This document shows, piece after piece, positions 16,213-24,101 of a stretch of 64,000 nt of DNA. The DNA comes from Candidatus Rhodoferax odensensis (GTDB taxonomy: Bacteria; Pseudomonadota; Gammaproteobacteria; Burkholderiales; Burkholderiaceae_C). The notes beneath the pieces are model-generated. The model did not search any database and was not told where the DNA came from. It was given only the letters and a program-made list of their open reading frames with translations. Where the stretch lies: assembly GCA_016718405.1 (NCBI GenBank), contig JADKDJ010000005.1, forward strand, positions 124,001 to 188,000, in the 5' to 3' direction. How positions within the stretch are numbered: position 1 is the first letter of the stretch; each line of letters begins with the position of its first letter. A program made the position numbers and the translations under genes.

Positions 16213-17894
16213 AACGCGTCTTGATTGTCGATGACCGCGAAGACAACCGCTACCTGCTGCGGGTGTTGATGCAGGGACACGGGTTTGAGGTGGAGGAAGC
16301 GGAGCACGGGGAGCAGGCTTTGTCGCTGGCGCGCGCCCAAGCGCCCGATTTGATCATCAGCGACTTGCTGATGCCGGTGATGGATGGCTACACGCTGTTG
16401 CGGCAGTGGAAGGCCGACGAGCGCCTCAAGTGCATCCCCTTCATGGTGTACACCGCCACTTACACGCAGACCAAGGACATGCAACTGGCGCTGGATATGG
16501 GCGCAGACGCCTTTCTGATCAAGCCCGCTGAACCCGATGTCTTCATGAGCCGCGTGGACGAGGTTCTGTACGCAGCGTCGCAGCGCGAGCCGCAAGTACG
16601 CGAGCCGGTGATCAGCGAACAGGCCAGTTACAAGGTCTACAACGAGGTGCTGGTGAACAAGCTGGAAAAGCGCAGCGCCCAGTTGGAGCAGCAAGTGGCC
16701 GAGTTGCATCAGGCGCAGCAGCAGGTGCTGCGCCTGAACCACCTGTACGCGGCTCTGAGCGAGACCAATCAGGCCATAGTGCACTCGCCCAACAAGGAGC
16801 ATTTGTTTGACGAGTTGTGTCGCATCGCGGTGCAGCGTGGCGGCTTTGCATTGGCATGGGTCGGCTGGATCGATCCGCTCACGCGGGAACTGGTTCCGGT
16901 GGCGCGTAGTGGCCCCGAGCCGACATGGTTTGCGCGACTCGCGCCGCTTGGTCGGTCGGGCGCACCACGCATGCCAGCCGAGCTGGCCCTGGCGCAGGGG
17001 CATCCGTACCTGAGCAACGATTTGCTGGCCGACTCGGCGTTGGCACCAATCGCGGACGATTTGCGCCAGCACGGGTTTCACGCTGCCGCGAGCTTTCCCT
17101 TGCGCGTGGGCGAACGACTGGTGGGCACTTTTTCGGTATTTGCCGGCGAGCGCGGTTTCTTTGTTCGCGAGTTGCACGAGCTGGTTGCCGAGATGGTGAC
17201 CGACATTGCCTTTGCCTTGTTGAACTTCGAGAAAGAGGTGCAACGCCGGCAGACACTGGAACAGTTGCGTGCCAGTGAAGAGGCCAGCCGCCTGAATAGC
17301 CGCGCCGTGGAAGCCTCGGCCAACGGCATCATGATTGCTGAAGTGGTGTCTGCTGATGAGCCGCTGATATATGTCAACCCGGCCTTTGAGCGCATTACCG
17401 GCTACAGCGCGCCGGAAGTGCGCGGACGGGATGCGCGCTTCTTGATGGGCGCTGACACCGAGCAGCTTGGCTCGCAGGAGATTGACGCCGCGGTGCGTGA
17501 TCGCCGCGAGGGCAGCGCCGTTTTGCGCAACTACCGCAAGGACGGCACCCTGTTCTGGAACGAGCTGACGATTGCGCCGGTGCGCAATGCGGCGGGCGAC
17601 GCCACGCACTTTGTCGGCATCATCAACGACATCACCGAGCGCAAGCAGTACGAGGAGCAACTGGAGCGCCAGAACAACCAGGACGCCCTCACGGGCCTGG
17701 CCAGCCGCAACCTGCTGAAGGATCGCACTGAGCTGGCAATTGCCTTCGCGGCGCGCCAGCATCGCTCGGTGGCCCTGCTGTTTTTCGACCTGGACCACTT
17801 CAAGCGCATCAACGACAGCCTTGGGCCATACCTTTGGCGATGCCATTCTGAAAGCCGTGGCCGAACGGCTTGCCACCAGCATGCGCGAGCGTGA
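16209..17894 (+). CDS. REC-GAF-PAS-GGDEF protein, N-terminal part of a frameshifted GGDEF-EAL gene
   Basis: This is the 5' part of a gene that should encode about 916 residues. It contains a receiver domain (about residues 1-120, acceptor in IISDLLMPVMDGY), a coiled coil, a GAF domain (about 175-345), a PAS domain (about 365-480) and the start of GGDEF (DALTGLASRN, FFDLDHFKRINDSLG). At 17820-17822 one extra base moves the reading frame, after which about 24 unrelated residues precede a stop. The rest of GGDEF and the EAL domain continue in another frame to 18960. Either this is a real inactivating mutation or a sequencing error. If real, this truncated protein has no cyclase or phosphodiesterase activity. 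Confidence 0.85.
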   Translation: MKRVLIVDDREDNRYLLRVLMQGHGFEVEEAEHGEQALSLARAQAPDLIISDLLMPVMDGYTLLRQWKADERLKCIPFMVYTATYTQTKDMQLALDMGADAFLIKPAEPDVFMSRVDEVLYAASQREPQVREPVISEQASYKVYNEVLVNKLEKRSAQLEQQVAELHQAQQQVLRLNHLYAALSETNQAIVHSPNKEHLFDELCRIAVQRGGFALAWVGWIDPLTRELVPVARSGPEPTWFARLAPLGRSGAPRMPAELALAQGHPYLSNDLLADSALAPIADDLRQHGFHAAASFPLRVGERLVGTFSVFAGERGFFVRELHELVAEMVTDIAFALLNFEKEVQRRQTLEQLRASEEASRLNSRAVEASANGIMIAEVVSADEPLIYVNPAFERITGYSAPEVRGRDARFLMGADTEQLGSQEIDAAVRDRREGSAVLRNYRKDGTLFWNELTIAPVRNAAGDATHFVGIINDITERKQYEEQLERQNNQDALTGLASRNLLKDRTELAIAFAARQHRSVALLFFDLDHFKRINDSLGPYLWRCHSESRGRTACHQHARA

Positions 17895-18960
17895 CACGCT
17901 GGCCCGCATCGGGGGCGACGACTTCGTGGTGGTGCTGTCGGACCTGGCCAGTCCGCAGGATGTGCCCCTGCTGGCCGACCGCATTTTGCACCACATCGCC
18001 TTGCCGATCCCGCTGCAGGACCGAGAGATCAGCCTGTCCGCCAGCATCGGCGTGAGCCTGTTCCCACAGGACGGGGACGACTATGACACCTTGCTGCGCA
18101 ACGCCGATGCGGCCATGTACCGCGCCAAGGAGGCTGGCGGCAACACCTTCAGGTTCTACACCGCCGACATGAACGCGCAGGCCTTGAAGAAGCTCGAAAT
18201 GGAAGCGCGCCTGCGCCACGCCGTGGAGCGAGACGAGCTGCTGCTGCACTACCAGCCGCTGCTGAACTTGCGCACCAATGAAGTGACCGACGTGGAGGCC
18301 TTGATACGCTGGCGCGCCGGTGACGGCACGCTGGTGTCGCCGCTGGACTTCATCCCGCTGGCGGAAGAGACCGGGCTGATCGTGCCGATTGGCCAATGGG
18401 TGCTGCGCACCGCTTGCCAGCAGACGCGCCAGTGGCTCGACCAGGGGATGGAGTTGCGCATGGCGGTGAACCTCTCGACGCGACAGTTTCGGGATGACAA
18501 GCTGGTGCAGACTGTGCGCGATGCCCTGGCCGAGGCCGGCTTGCCCGCGCGCCTGCTCAAACTTGAAATCACCGAGGGCGCCGTGATGGACAACGCCGAG
18601 CAGGCGGTGCGCATCCTGTCCGAACTGAAGGCGCTGGGCGTGGGCATGTCCGTGGATGACTTTGGCACCGGCTATTCGTCGCTGGCCTACTTGCAACGCT
18701 TCCCAATTGACCAGTTGAAGATTGACCGCTCCTTTGTGAAAGACATCACGCTGGGCGCCGAGAGCGCGTCCATCGTGCACAGCATCATCGCTCTGGCGCG
18801 CAACCTGCGCCTGCAGACGGTGGGCGAGGGCGTCGAGACGACGCAGCAGCGGGACTTCCTGCGTGGTGCGGGCTGTGACCTGATGCAGGGCTTTCTGTTC
18901 AGCCGCCCGCTACCCGCGCCTGAATTTTTGGCGCTGGTGCAAGCGCACCGCGCGAATTGA
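17821..18960 (+). CDS. GGDEF-EAL C-terminal part of the frameshifted signalling gene
   Basis: These 380 codons (including the stop) continue the protein begun at 16209, resuming exactly at LGHTFGDAILKAVAERLA. The cyclase motif reads RIGGDDF, a conservative change from GGDEF. The EAL domain is complete: VEALIRWRAG, NLSTRQF, EITEGAVM, DDFGTGYSSLAY, KIDRSFV and VGEGVET are all present. Independent translation could begin at an ATG near 17881, but no ribosome site was seen that would favour it. If the frameshift is a sequencing error, the true gene is 16209-18960. The close match of both halves at the break favours a recent single-base insertion. Confidence 0.85.
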   Translation: MGHTFGDAILKAVAERLATSMRERDTLARIGGDDFVVVLSDLASPQDVPLLADRILHHIALPIPLQDREISLSASIGVSLFPQDGDDYDTLLRNADAAMYRAKEAGGNTFRFYTADMNAQALKKLEMEARLRHAVERDELLLHYQPLLNLRTNEVTDVEALIRWRAGDGTLVSPLDFIPLAEETGLIVPIGQWVLRTACQQTRQWLDQGMELRMAVNLSTRQFRDDKLVQTVRDALAEAGLPARLLKLEITEGAVMDNAEQAVRILSELKALGVGMSVDDFGTGYSSLAYLQRFPIDQLKIDRSFVKDITLGAESASIVHSIIALARNLRLQTVGEGVETTQQRDFLRGAGCDLMQGFLFSRPLPAPEFLALVQAHRAN

Positions 18961-18997
18961 CCGGGGCTTGCACCCGCCCCAGAGCACGCGACGGCGC

Positions 18998-19062
18998 CGT
19001 CATCGCGAGGCCGCAGGCCGTGGCGATCCAGGTGTTTCGGGGCCATGGAGTTCGCAATGACG
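18998..19062. repeat. Dispersed inverted repeat with CGTCAT...ATGACG ends
   Basis: A 65-base element bounded by CGTCATCGCGA and TCGCAATGACG (11-base arms, one mismatch), with an internal CCGCAGGCCGTGGCGATCC stretch. This outline matches a widely dispersed small repeat found in many proteobacterial genomes with sequences like CGTCATTGCGAG...CGCAATGACG. It fills the gap between the GGDEF-EAL gene and the iron operon promoter and encodes nothing recognisable. It may also serve as a weak terminator. Confidence 0.6.
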
Positions 19063-19165
19063 ATGGTTAGCCCATCCCTTTGATCTGAAGGGTCTCCCGC
19101 AGCGCGGGGTGGGGCGCAAGGGCGCCCGCACGGGCGCGATGTTGGCATCGATGTATTGAATCGGT

Positions 19166-19207
19166 AATGAGAAGTGTTATCATTTGCAAATAACATTCAT
19201 TCTCATT
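19166..19207. promoter_or_regulatory. Fur-box palindrome upstream of the ferrous iron operon
   Basis: A 42-base imperfect palindrome centred on TTTGCAAA ends 11 bases before the start codon. Its left half contains TGAGAAGTGTTATCA (19168-19182), a strong match to the 7-1-7 Fur consensus TGATAATNATTATCA. The right half contains the related ATAACATTCATTCTCATT. AT-rich sequence in this GC-rich genome makes it stand out. Iron-Fur binding here would repress the three-gene operon when iron is plentiful. Confidence 0.85.
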
Positions 19208-19218
19208 AAGGAAACCGT

Positions 19219-19776
19219 ATGTCACGTCCTCAACTTCTTCACTCCGTGCGCCAATTGGCTTTGTTCGCCGCCCTTGGCGGCGCGCTGACGGCGCAGGCAC
19301 TTGAATACCCCATCGGCGCGCCGCAGCAACGCTTTGGCATGGAAGTCGCCGCAGTCTATTTGCAGCCGGTGGTGATGGAGCCCGAGGGCATGATGAAGAA
19401 GGCCGAGGAGTCGGACATCCACATCGAGGCCGACATCAAGGCGCTGGCCGGCAACCCCAACGGTTTTGAAGAGGGCGCCTGGATTCCCTACCTGTTGGTG
19501 AAGTTTGAGGTGAGCAAGGTCGGCACCACGCAGAAGGTGGCGGGCGAATTCATGCCCATGGTGGCCAATGATGGCCCGCACTATGGCGACAACATCAAAC
19601 TGTTTGGCCCTGGCAAGTACCGCGTCAAGTACACCATCTTGCCGCCTTCGGAGAACAAGCACGCGCACTTTGGCCGCCATACCGACCGGCTGACCGGCGT
19701 GCGCCCGTGGTTCAAGCCCTTTGACGTGGAGTATGAGTTCACCTACGTCGGCATTGGCAAGAAGGGTGGGTACTGA
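19219..19776 (+). CDS. Periplasmic ferrous iron-binding protein, P19/FtrA family
   Basis: A 185-residue periplasmic protein with a signal peptide (cleavage after TAQA, about residue 27) and the P19/Tpd iron-transport domain. Visible family features are the early YPIGAPQQRFGMEVAAVYLQPV strand region (key residues Glu/Met), IHIEADIKA, AWIPYLLVKFEV, FMPMVANDGPHYGDNIKL and HAHFGRHTDRLTGV; the His and Met residues in these stretches form the copper/iron site in the family. These proteins deliver Fe2+ in acid-active ferrous uptake systems such as FtrABCD of Bordetella. The gene follows a Fur palindrome and an AAGGAAA ribosome site. It is the first gene of an operon with a porin and a polyferredoxin. 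Confidence 0.88.
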   Translation: MSRPQLLHSVRQLALFAALGGALTAQALEYPIGAPQQRFGMEVAAVYLQPVVMEPEGMMKKAEESDIHIEADIKALAGNPNGFEEGAWIPYLLVKFEVSKVGTTQKVAGEFMPMVANDGPHYGDNIKLFGPGKYRVKYTILPPSENKHAHFGRHTDRLTGVRPWFKPFDVEYEFTYVGIGKKGGY

Positions 19777-19779
19777 GCC

Positions 19780-21315
19780 ATGGCTGGTGTGACTAATCGC
19801 CCAGCGCCGTTTCCCCTGAAGTCCTTGGCGCTGGCGCTGGCGCTGGCCATCAGCGCGTTCGGGTCGGGCCGTGCAGAGGCGGCAACCAATGCCGAGCTGG
19901 AGGCGCTTCTGGGCAAACTCAGTGCGCGCCTGGAGCGGCTGGAGCAGGACAACGCGCGCTTGCAGCGCGAGCTGGCCGCCAGTCGTGCGGCCCCGGTGAC
20001 ATCGCCCTCTGCGGGTGCGTCGGCACTGGAGAAGCGCATACAGGCGTTGGAACAGCAGCAGACGCAATTGAACAAGAGCTTGGAGACCGAGACCATCAGC
20101 GAGCACGAGCCCGCCTTGAGTGCTCGCCTCAAGGCCGTGGAGACGCAGGCGGCCGCGCTGTCTGCCCCGGTGGCCAAGCTCAGCGCGCTCGATGGCATCA
20201 CGGGTGGCCTGAGCCTGAGCATGGTGGCGCAGCGCTCGTTGGGCGTGACGCCCACCGACAAGCAACTGGGTTACCGCGCCGACGCCACGGTGAGCCTGCC
20301 GCTGGAGTCCATCGGCGACGTGGACCAGTCCCTGTTTGCCCAGGTTCGCCTGGGTCAGGGCAGTGGCTTGAATGGGCTCACCAGTTTCTCCAACCCCAAT
20401 GCCATCGGCTTCCAGCTTGGGGGTGGCCTGCGTGCGGATGATTCGGTGGCGCTGCTGGCTCAGGCCTGGTACCAGGCTGACATCGCGCTGCCGTGGGGCG
20501 GCTTCAAGCCCCAATCCAAGCAGAAGCTGGAGATCACCGTCGGCAAGATCGATCCGTTTGTATTCTTTGACCAAAACGCGGTGGCGGGCGACGAGACCCG
20601 GCAATTCCTCAACTCGGTGTTCGTGCACAACCCCTTGCTCGACGCGGGTGGCGACATCGGCGTGGATGCCAACGGCTTCGCGCCGGGCCTGCGTGTGTCC
20701 TTGCTCGACACGTCCAACAAACTGGAGAGCTGGCGTCTGTCGCTGGGCGTGTTCGGCGCGGGCGAGAAGGGTGCGTCTTTCCAGCGCAGCCTGGGAGCAC
20801 CACTGGTGATGCTGCAGGCCGAAACCGCCCGCCGCTTCTTTGGCGGGCTGATGGGCAACTACCGCGCTTACGCCTGGAGTAACGCGCAGGGCGTCCACTT
20901 CGACCCGGCGCAGACAGCGCCGCAGCGCCACGTCGGCTGGGGCGTGTCGGTGGACCAGCGCGTGGGCGACGGTCTGACACTGTTTGCCCGCTTTGGCAGC
21001 CAGTCCAAAGGCAGCGTCGCGTTTGACCGCGCGCTCACGGTGGGGGCCGAGGCCAATGGTTCGTATTGGAGCCGGGGCGGCGACAGCCTGGGCCTGGGCT
21101 TGGGCTGGTTGCGCACCAGCGACGCCTACCGCGACTTCCAGGCCGTGGCCGGGACACGCGCGGGCAACGAGCGCGTGGCCGAGCTGTACTACCGCTTTCG
21201 CGTTGGCAAGCAGTTCGAACTCTCGCCCAGCCTGCAGTGGATGAGCAGCCCCGGTGGTGATGCCGACGCCCGCAGCCAGCGTGTGGTGGGCCTGCGCAGC
21301 CAATTCACCTTCTAA
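19780..21315 (+). CDS. OprB-like porin with coiled-coil N-terminus (iron-uptake porin type)
   Basis: A 511-residue outer membrane protein. A signal peptide (cleavage near AEA, about residue 35) is followed by a coiled coil (about residues 40-125, ELEALLGKLSARLERLEQDN), a linker and an OprB-type barrel (about 145-511) ending in phenylalanine (SQFTF). Typical OprB features are ITVGKIDPFVFFDQN, AWSNAQGVHFD, GWGVSVDQRVGDGLTLFARFG and SLGLGLGWL. The coiled coil plus OprB layout resembles cyanobacterial porins annotated as iron-uptake porins. It starts 3 bases after the P19 gene and is inside the Fur-controlled operon, so iron entry is the likely role despite the carbohydrate-porin label of the family. 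Confidence 0.85.
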   Translation: MAGVTNRPAPFPLKSLALALALAISAFGSGRAEAATNAELEALLGKLSARLERLEQDNARLQRELAASRAAPVTSPSAGASALEKRIQALEQQQTQLNKSLETETISEHEPALSARLKAVETQAAALSAPVAKLSALDGITGGLSLSMVAQRSLGVTPTDKQLGYRADATVSLPLESIGDVDQSLFAQVRLGQGSGLNGLTSFSNPNAIGFQLGGGLRADDSVALLAQAWYQADIALPWGGFKPQSKQKLEITVGKIDPFVFFDQNAVAGDETRQFLNSVFVHNPLLDAGGDIGVDANGFAPGLRVSLLDTSNKLESWRLSLGVFGAGEKGASFQRSLGAPLVMLQAETARRFFGGLMGNYRAYAWSNAQGVHFDPAQTAPQRHVGWGVSVDQRVGDGLTLFARFGSQSKGSVAFDRALTVGAEANGSYWSRGGDSLGLGLGWLRTSDAYRDFQAVAGTRAGNERVAELYYRFRVGKQFELSPSLQWMSSPGGDADARSQRVVGLRSQFTF

Positions 21316-21334
21316 GGGCGAGTGCCGCGCCGCC

Positions 21335-22738
21335 ATGCGTAGCATTCCGATCACCCTGGTCAGAAGCCCGAGCGCCGCGAGTGGCCCGGAGGGCCTGCTG
21401 GCGCGCCTGGGTCAGGCCATGCGGCGCCACCAGCGCGTGATCCGGGCCACGCAATGGCTGGTGGTGGTGGTCTACGCGTTTCTTGTCATCGTGCCCGCCA
21501 CTCTGCCGCTGCCACCCGAGGATGCGCGCATTCTGGACAATCTGCGTTTGTTTGCGCAGTTTCTGTTCTGGGGCATCTGGTGGCCATTCGTGATGCTGGC
21601 CACCATGCTGCTCGGGCGGGTCTGGTGCGGCGTGTTCTGCCCGGAAGGCGCACTGACCGAACTGGCCAGCCGCCACGGCCTGGGGCGCGCCATTCCACGC
21701 TGGCTGCGCTGGCGCGGCTGGCCGTTCACCGCCTTTGTCTGCACCACGGTCTACGGCCAGTTGGTCAGTGTCTACGAGTACCCGCAGGCGGCCCTGCTGG
21801 TGCTGGGCGGCTCCACCGTTGCGGCGGTGGCGGTCGGGCTGGTGTACGGCCGGGGCAGCCGCGTCTGGTGCCGTTACCTGTGCCCGGCCAACGGCGTGTT
21901 CGGCTTGTTGGCCAAGATCGCCCCGCTGCACTTCGCGGTGGACGAGGCGCGCTGGAAACGCGACGCCCTGCGCGCAACAGCCGTCAACTGCGCGCCACTC
22001 ATCAACATTGCCCACATGCAGAGTGCGTCAGCCTGCCACGCCTGCGGCCGCTGCAGTGGCGAGCACGGCGCGGTGACGCTGGCGTTGCGCTCACCGGCCA
22101 GGGAAATCCTGAACACCCGCGCGCGCCAGGTCAAGACCGAGGAAGCGCTGACGCTGCTGGTGGGGGTGATGGGCATTGCCACGACGGCGTTCATGTGGTC
22201 ATCGAGCAAGCGCCTTCTGGCCATCAAGACGACGCTGGCCAACTGGTTGATCGAACATGACTACACCGCCTTGCTGAAAGACAACGCGCCGTGGTGGCTG
22301 TTGACGCACTATCCGCAGTCGAACGATGTGTTCACCTGGCTCGATGGCTTGTGCATCCTGGCCTTCATCATGGTCGGCGGTGGCGCGCTGGGGCTGGCCT
22401 TGTGGCTGTTGCTGTGGCTGGCCGCGCGCGTGCTCGACAGCCCCGCCGTTACTTGGCAGCGACTGTCATTGGCCCTGGTGCCCATGGCCGGTGTCGGGGT
22501 GTTCCTGGGACTGTCCATGCTGACTCTGGGGCACCTGAAGGCCGAGGGTGTGTCGCTGGCCTGGGTGCCTGCCGCGCGCGTCGTGCTGCTGGCGTTGGGC
22601 GGCTCGTTTTCGGCCTATCTGATCACGCGCTTGTGCTCGACCGGACGCTCGCTGCGCGCCACGGGTGGTCTGCTGTTGGCGTGGTCGCCGTTGGTGCTGA
22701 TGGAGTGGGTCTGGATTCGTGCGCTGTTTGGCGCTTGA
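21335..22738 (+). CDS. FtrD-like polytopic polyferredoxin (NapH/CcoG family)
   Basis: A 467-residue inner membrane protein with several hydrophobic segments (for example LVVVVYAFLVIVPATLPL, LLVLGGSTVAAVAVGLVYG, LGLALWLLLWLAARVL) and cysteine motifs for iron-sulfur clusters: GRVWCGVFCPEGALTE (CxxxCP), RVWCRYLCPANGVFG (CxxxCP) and CHACGRCSGEHG (CxxCxxC). This is the NapH/RdxA-type fold represented by FtrD in the Bordetella FtrABCD ferrous iron system, where it is thought to move electrons during transport. The start at 21335 lies 19 bases after the porin stop; the frame is open further upstream inside the porin gene. No FTR1 permease or FtrB cupredoxin gene follows, which is unusual. Confidence 0.85.
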   Translation: MRSIPITLVRSPSAASGPEGLLARLGQAMRRHQRVIRATQWLVVVVYAFLVIVPATLPLPPEDARILDNLRLFAQFLFWGIWWPFVMLATMLLGRVWCGVFCPEGALTELASRHGLGRAIPRWLRWRGWPFTAFVCTTVYGQLVSVYEYPQAALLVLGGSTVAAVAVGLVYGRGSRVWCRYLCPANGVFGLLAKIAPLHFAVDEARWKRDALRATAVNCAPLINIAHMQSASACHACGRCSGEHGAVTLALRSPAREILNTRARQVKTEEALTLLVGVMGIATTAFMWSSSKRLLAIKTTLANWLIEHDYTALLKDNAPWWLLTHYPQSNDVFTWLDGLCILAFIMVGGGALGLALWLLLWLAARVLDSPAVTWQRLSLALVPMAGVGVFLGLSMLTLGHLKAEGVSLAWVPAARVVLLALGGSFSAYLITRLCSTGRSLRATGGLLLAWSPLVLMEWVWIRALFGA

Positions 22739-22790
22739 TCGGTTCTACCCGGGATGGGGCGCTTGCACAGATTGGACATGGCCGCCCGCA

Positions 22791-23192
22791 CTACAGATGG
22801 CGGAAGAACTCAGGCGCACTCTGCCACTGATCGTCGCGGCCGTTGACATAGGTGATGGGGGCTCGTGAAAGCTCTTCGTCGGACACGTCGTTCAGGCACC
22901 CGAGATTGACACCGTACATCCTGCCAATAGGCGTCTCGGTACCGATGCCAAAGGGCCGGACGCCGCAGTGCTTGCAAAAGTAGTGTTGGTTCTTCTTCGT
23001 GTTGAAGAGGTAGGGTGTCAACTCCGATTCGCCGGCCAGTAGCCGAAAGCCACCCTCTCTTGCTACCGCAGGCCAAAATCGCGTGCGCCGGCAGATGGTG
23101 CAGTTGCAGCGATAGGTATTCTGCGTGAGGTCAATGTCCGCCTCGAACTGAACGGCACCACAGTGACAACTGCCGTGGTAGGTTTTGAGCAT
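22791..23192 (-). CDS. GFA-family zinc protein (CENP-V/GFA domain)
   Basis: A 133-residue protein with the zinc-binding cysteines of the GFA (glutathione-dependent formaldehyde-activating enzyme-like) family: GSCHCGAVQFEAD near the N-terminus, RCNCTICRRTRFW in the middle and FCKHCGVRPFGIGT. Size and layout are those of the single-domain bacterial family members. Most such proteins are uncharacterised, and the formaldehyde link holds for only a few. The ATG at 23192 directly precedes the conserved region; the longer frame upstream shows no similarity to the family. It stands alone between the iron operon and a lytic transglycosylase gene. Confidence 0.88.
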   Translation of the reverse strand: MLKTYHGSCHCGAVQFEADIDLTQNTYRCNCTICRRTRFWPAVAREGGFRLLAGESELTPYLFNTKKNQHYFCKHCGVRPFGIGTETPIGRMYGVNLGCLNDVSDEELSRAPITYVNGRDDQWQSAPEFFRHL

Positions 23193-23323
23193 GCGGTGAC
23201 TCTTGGTTGATGAGTTTCTGAAGTCACTCTGGGGGGGCCGGCATACAGACGCCACCACGCCTGCGACGCTGATCATCGCGAATATGGAAGACGGCCCGAA
23301 TCGGTTCCAAGCAATCCGGTGGC

Positions 23324-23953
23324 TCAGCCCTGGGGCTGCTCGCGGTAGCGGCGGTGCAAAATCTTCACGCGTTGCACGTAAACCTGGGTCTCGGCGTAGG
23401 GCGGTATGCCGGCGTACTTGGCCACGGCCGCCGGGCCGGCGTTGTAGGCGGCGGCGGCCAGCGTCACGTCGCCGCGAAATTGCGCCAGCAGGCTGGCCAG
23501 GTATTGTGTGCCGCCACGGATATTGTGGCTGGGCACGCGGGCGTCGCGCACGCCGACTTCGCGCGCGGTGGCGGGCATCAGTTGCATCAGTCCCACCGCG
23601 CCTTTGTGTGAGCGCGCTTTCGGGTTGAAGCCGGATTCGGCATGAATCACCGCGCGCACCAGGGCCGGGTCCAGGTCATGCGCCTTGGCCGCCGCGTCGA
23701 TGGCCTCGCCGTAGGCCTGCGTATGCAACTTGGTGGCGTGCCAGTTGATAGTGGAGTTGAGGTTGCAGGCGTAGCACGAGGGGCTCCACACGATGTAGGC
23801 GCCGCGGCGTGGCGGCACGTCGGAGAAGGAGGCGATGCCACCGTTCAGGTACTTGTACACCTTGGTATCGGGCGTACTGGCAGTGTCTGGGGTTTGTGCG
23901 CCAATCGATCCGGCCGCGAGAAGGCAAGCAAGTGCCCCCATCGCCCGGGTCAT
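23324..23953 (-). CDS. Lytic transglycosylase (SLT domain) protein
   Basis: A 209-residue exported protein with a signal peptide (MTRAMGALACLLAAGSIGA, then QT). A DUF4124-like N-terminal stretch (KVYKYLNGGIASFSDVPP) precedes a C-terminal SLT domain. The catalytic glutamate is in VRAVIHAESGFNPKARS, followed by GAVGLMQLMPATAREVGV, GGTQYLASLLAQF and LAAAAYNAGPAAVAKY, the classical motifs of this peptidoglycan-cleaving family. The start is chosen at 23953 from the signal peptide; an ATG at 23962 would add three residues. The gene is divergent from the LysM-FecR gene, so 23954-24101 should contain two promoters. It probably acts in cell wall remodelling. Confidence 0.92.
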   Translation of the reverse strand: MTRAMGALACLLAAGSIGAQTPDTASTPDTKVYKYLNGGIASFSDVPPRRGAYIVWSPSCYACNLNSTINWHATKLHTQAYGEAIDAAAKAHDLDPALVRAVIHAESGFNPKARSHKGAVGLMQLMPATAREVGVRDARVPSHNIRGGTQYLASLLAQFRGDVTLAAAAYNAGPAAVAKYAGIPPYAETQVYVQRVKILHRRYREQPQG

Positions 23954-24101
23954 GCAAGGCATTCCGGGCTGGGATAGTGGCGGTGCGAGGCGGGGCGTCA
24001 TTCTGGGTGGCAACTGGTTGCGGTTTCGCTATTGTGCGGTCATTGGCGCGGCGAGTCGTAAGTCGTTATCATTTGGTCACAAGATCTTGCAGGGAGCGAG
24101 C

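Noticed and set aside
13550..18960. Phage or integrative element carrying the signalling genes
   Set aside because: No integrase, att-like repeats or tRNA gene were found near the edges.
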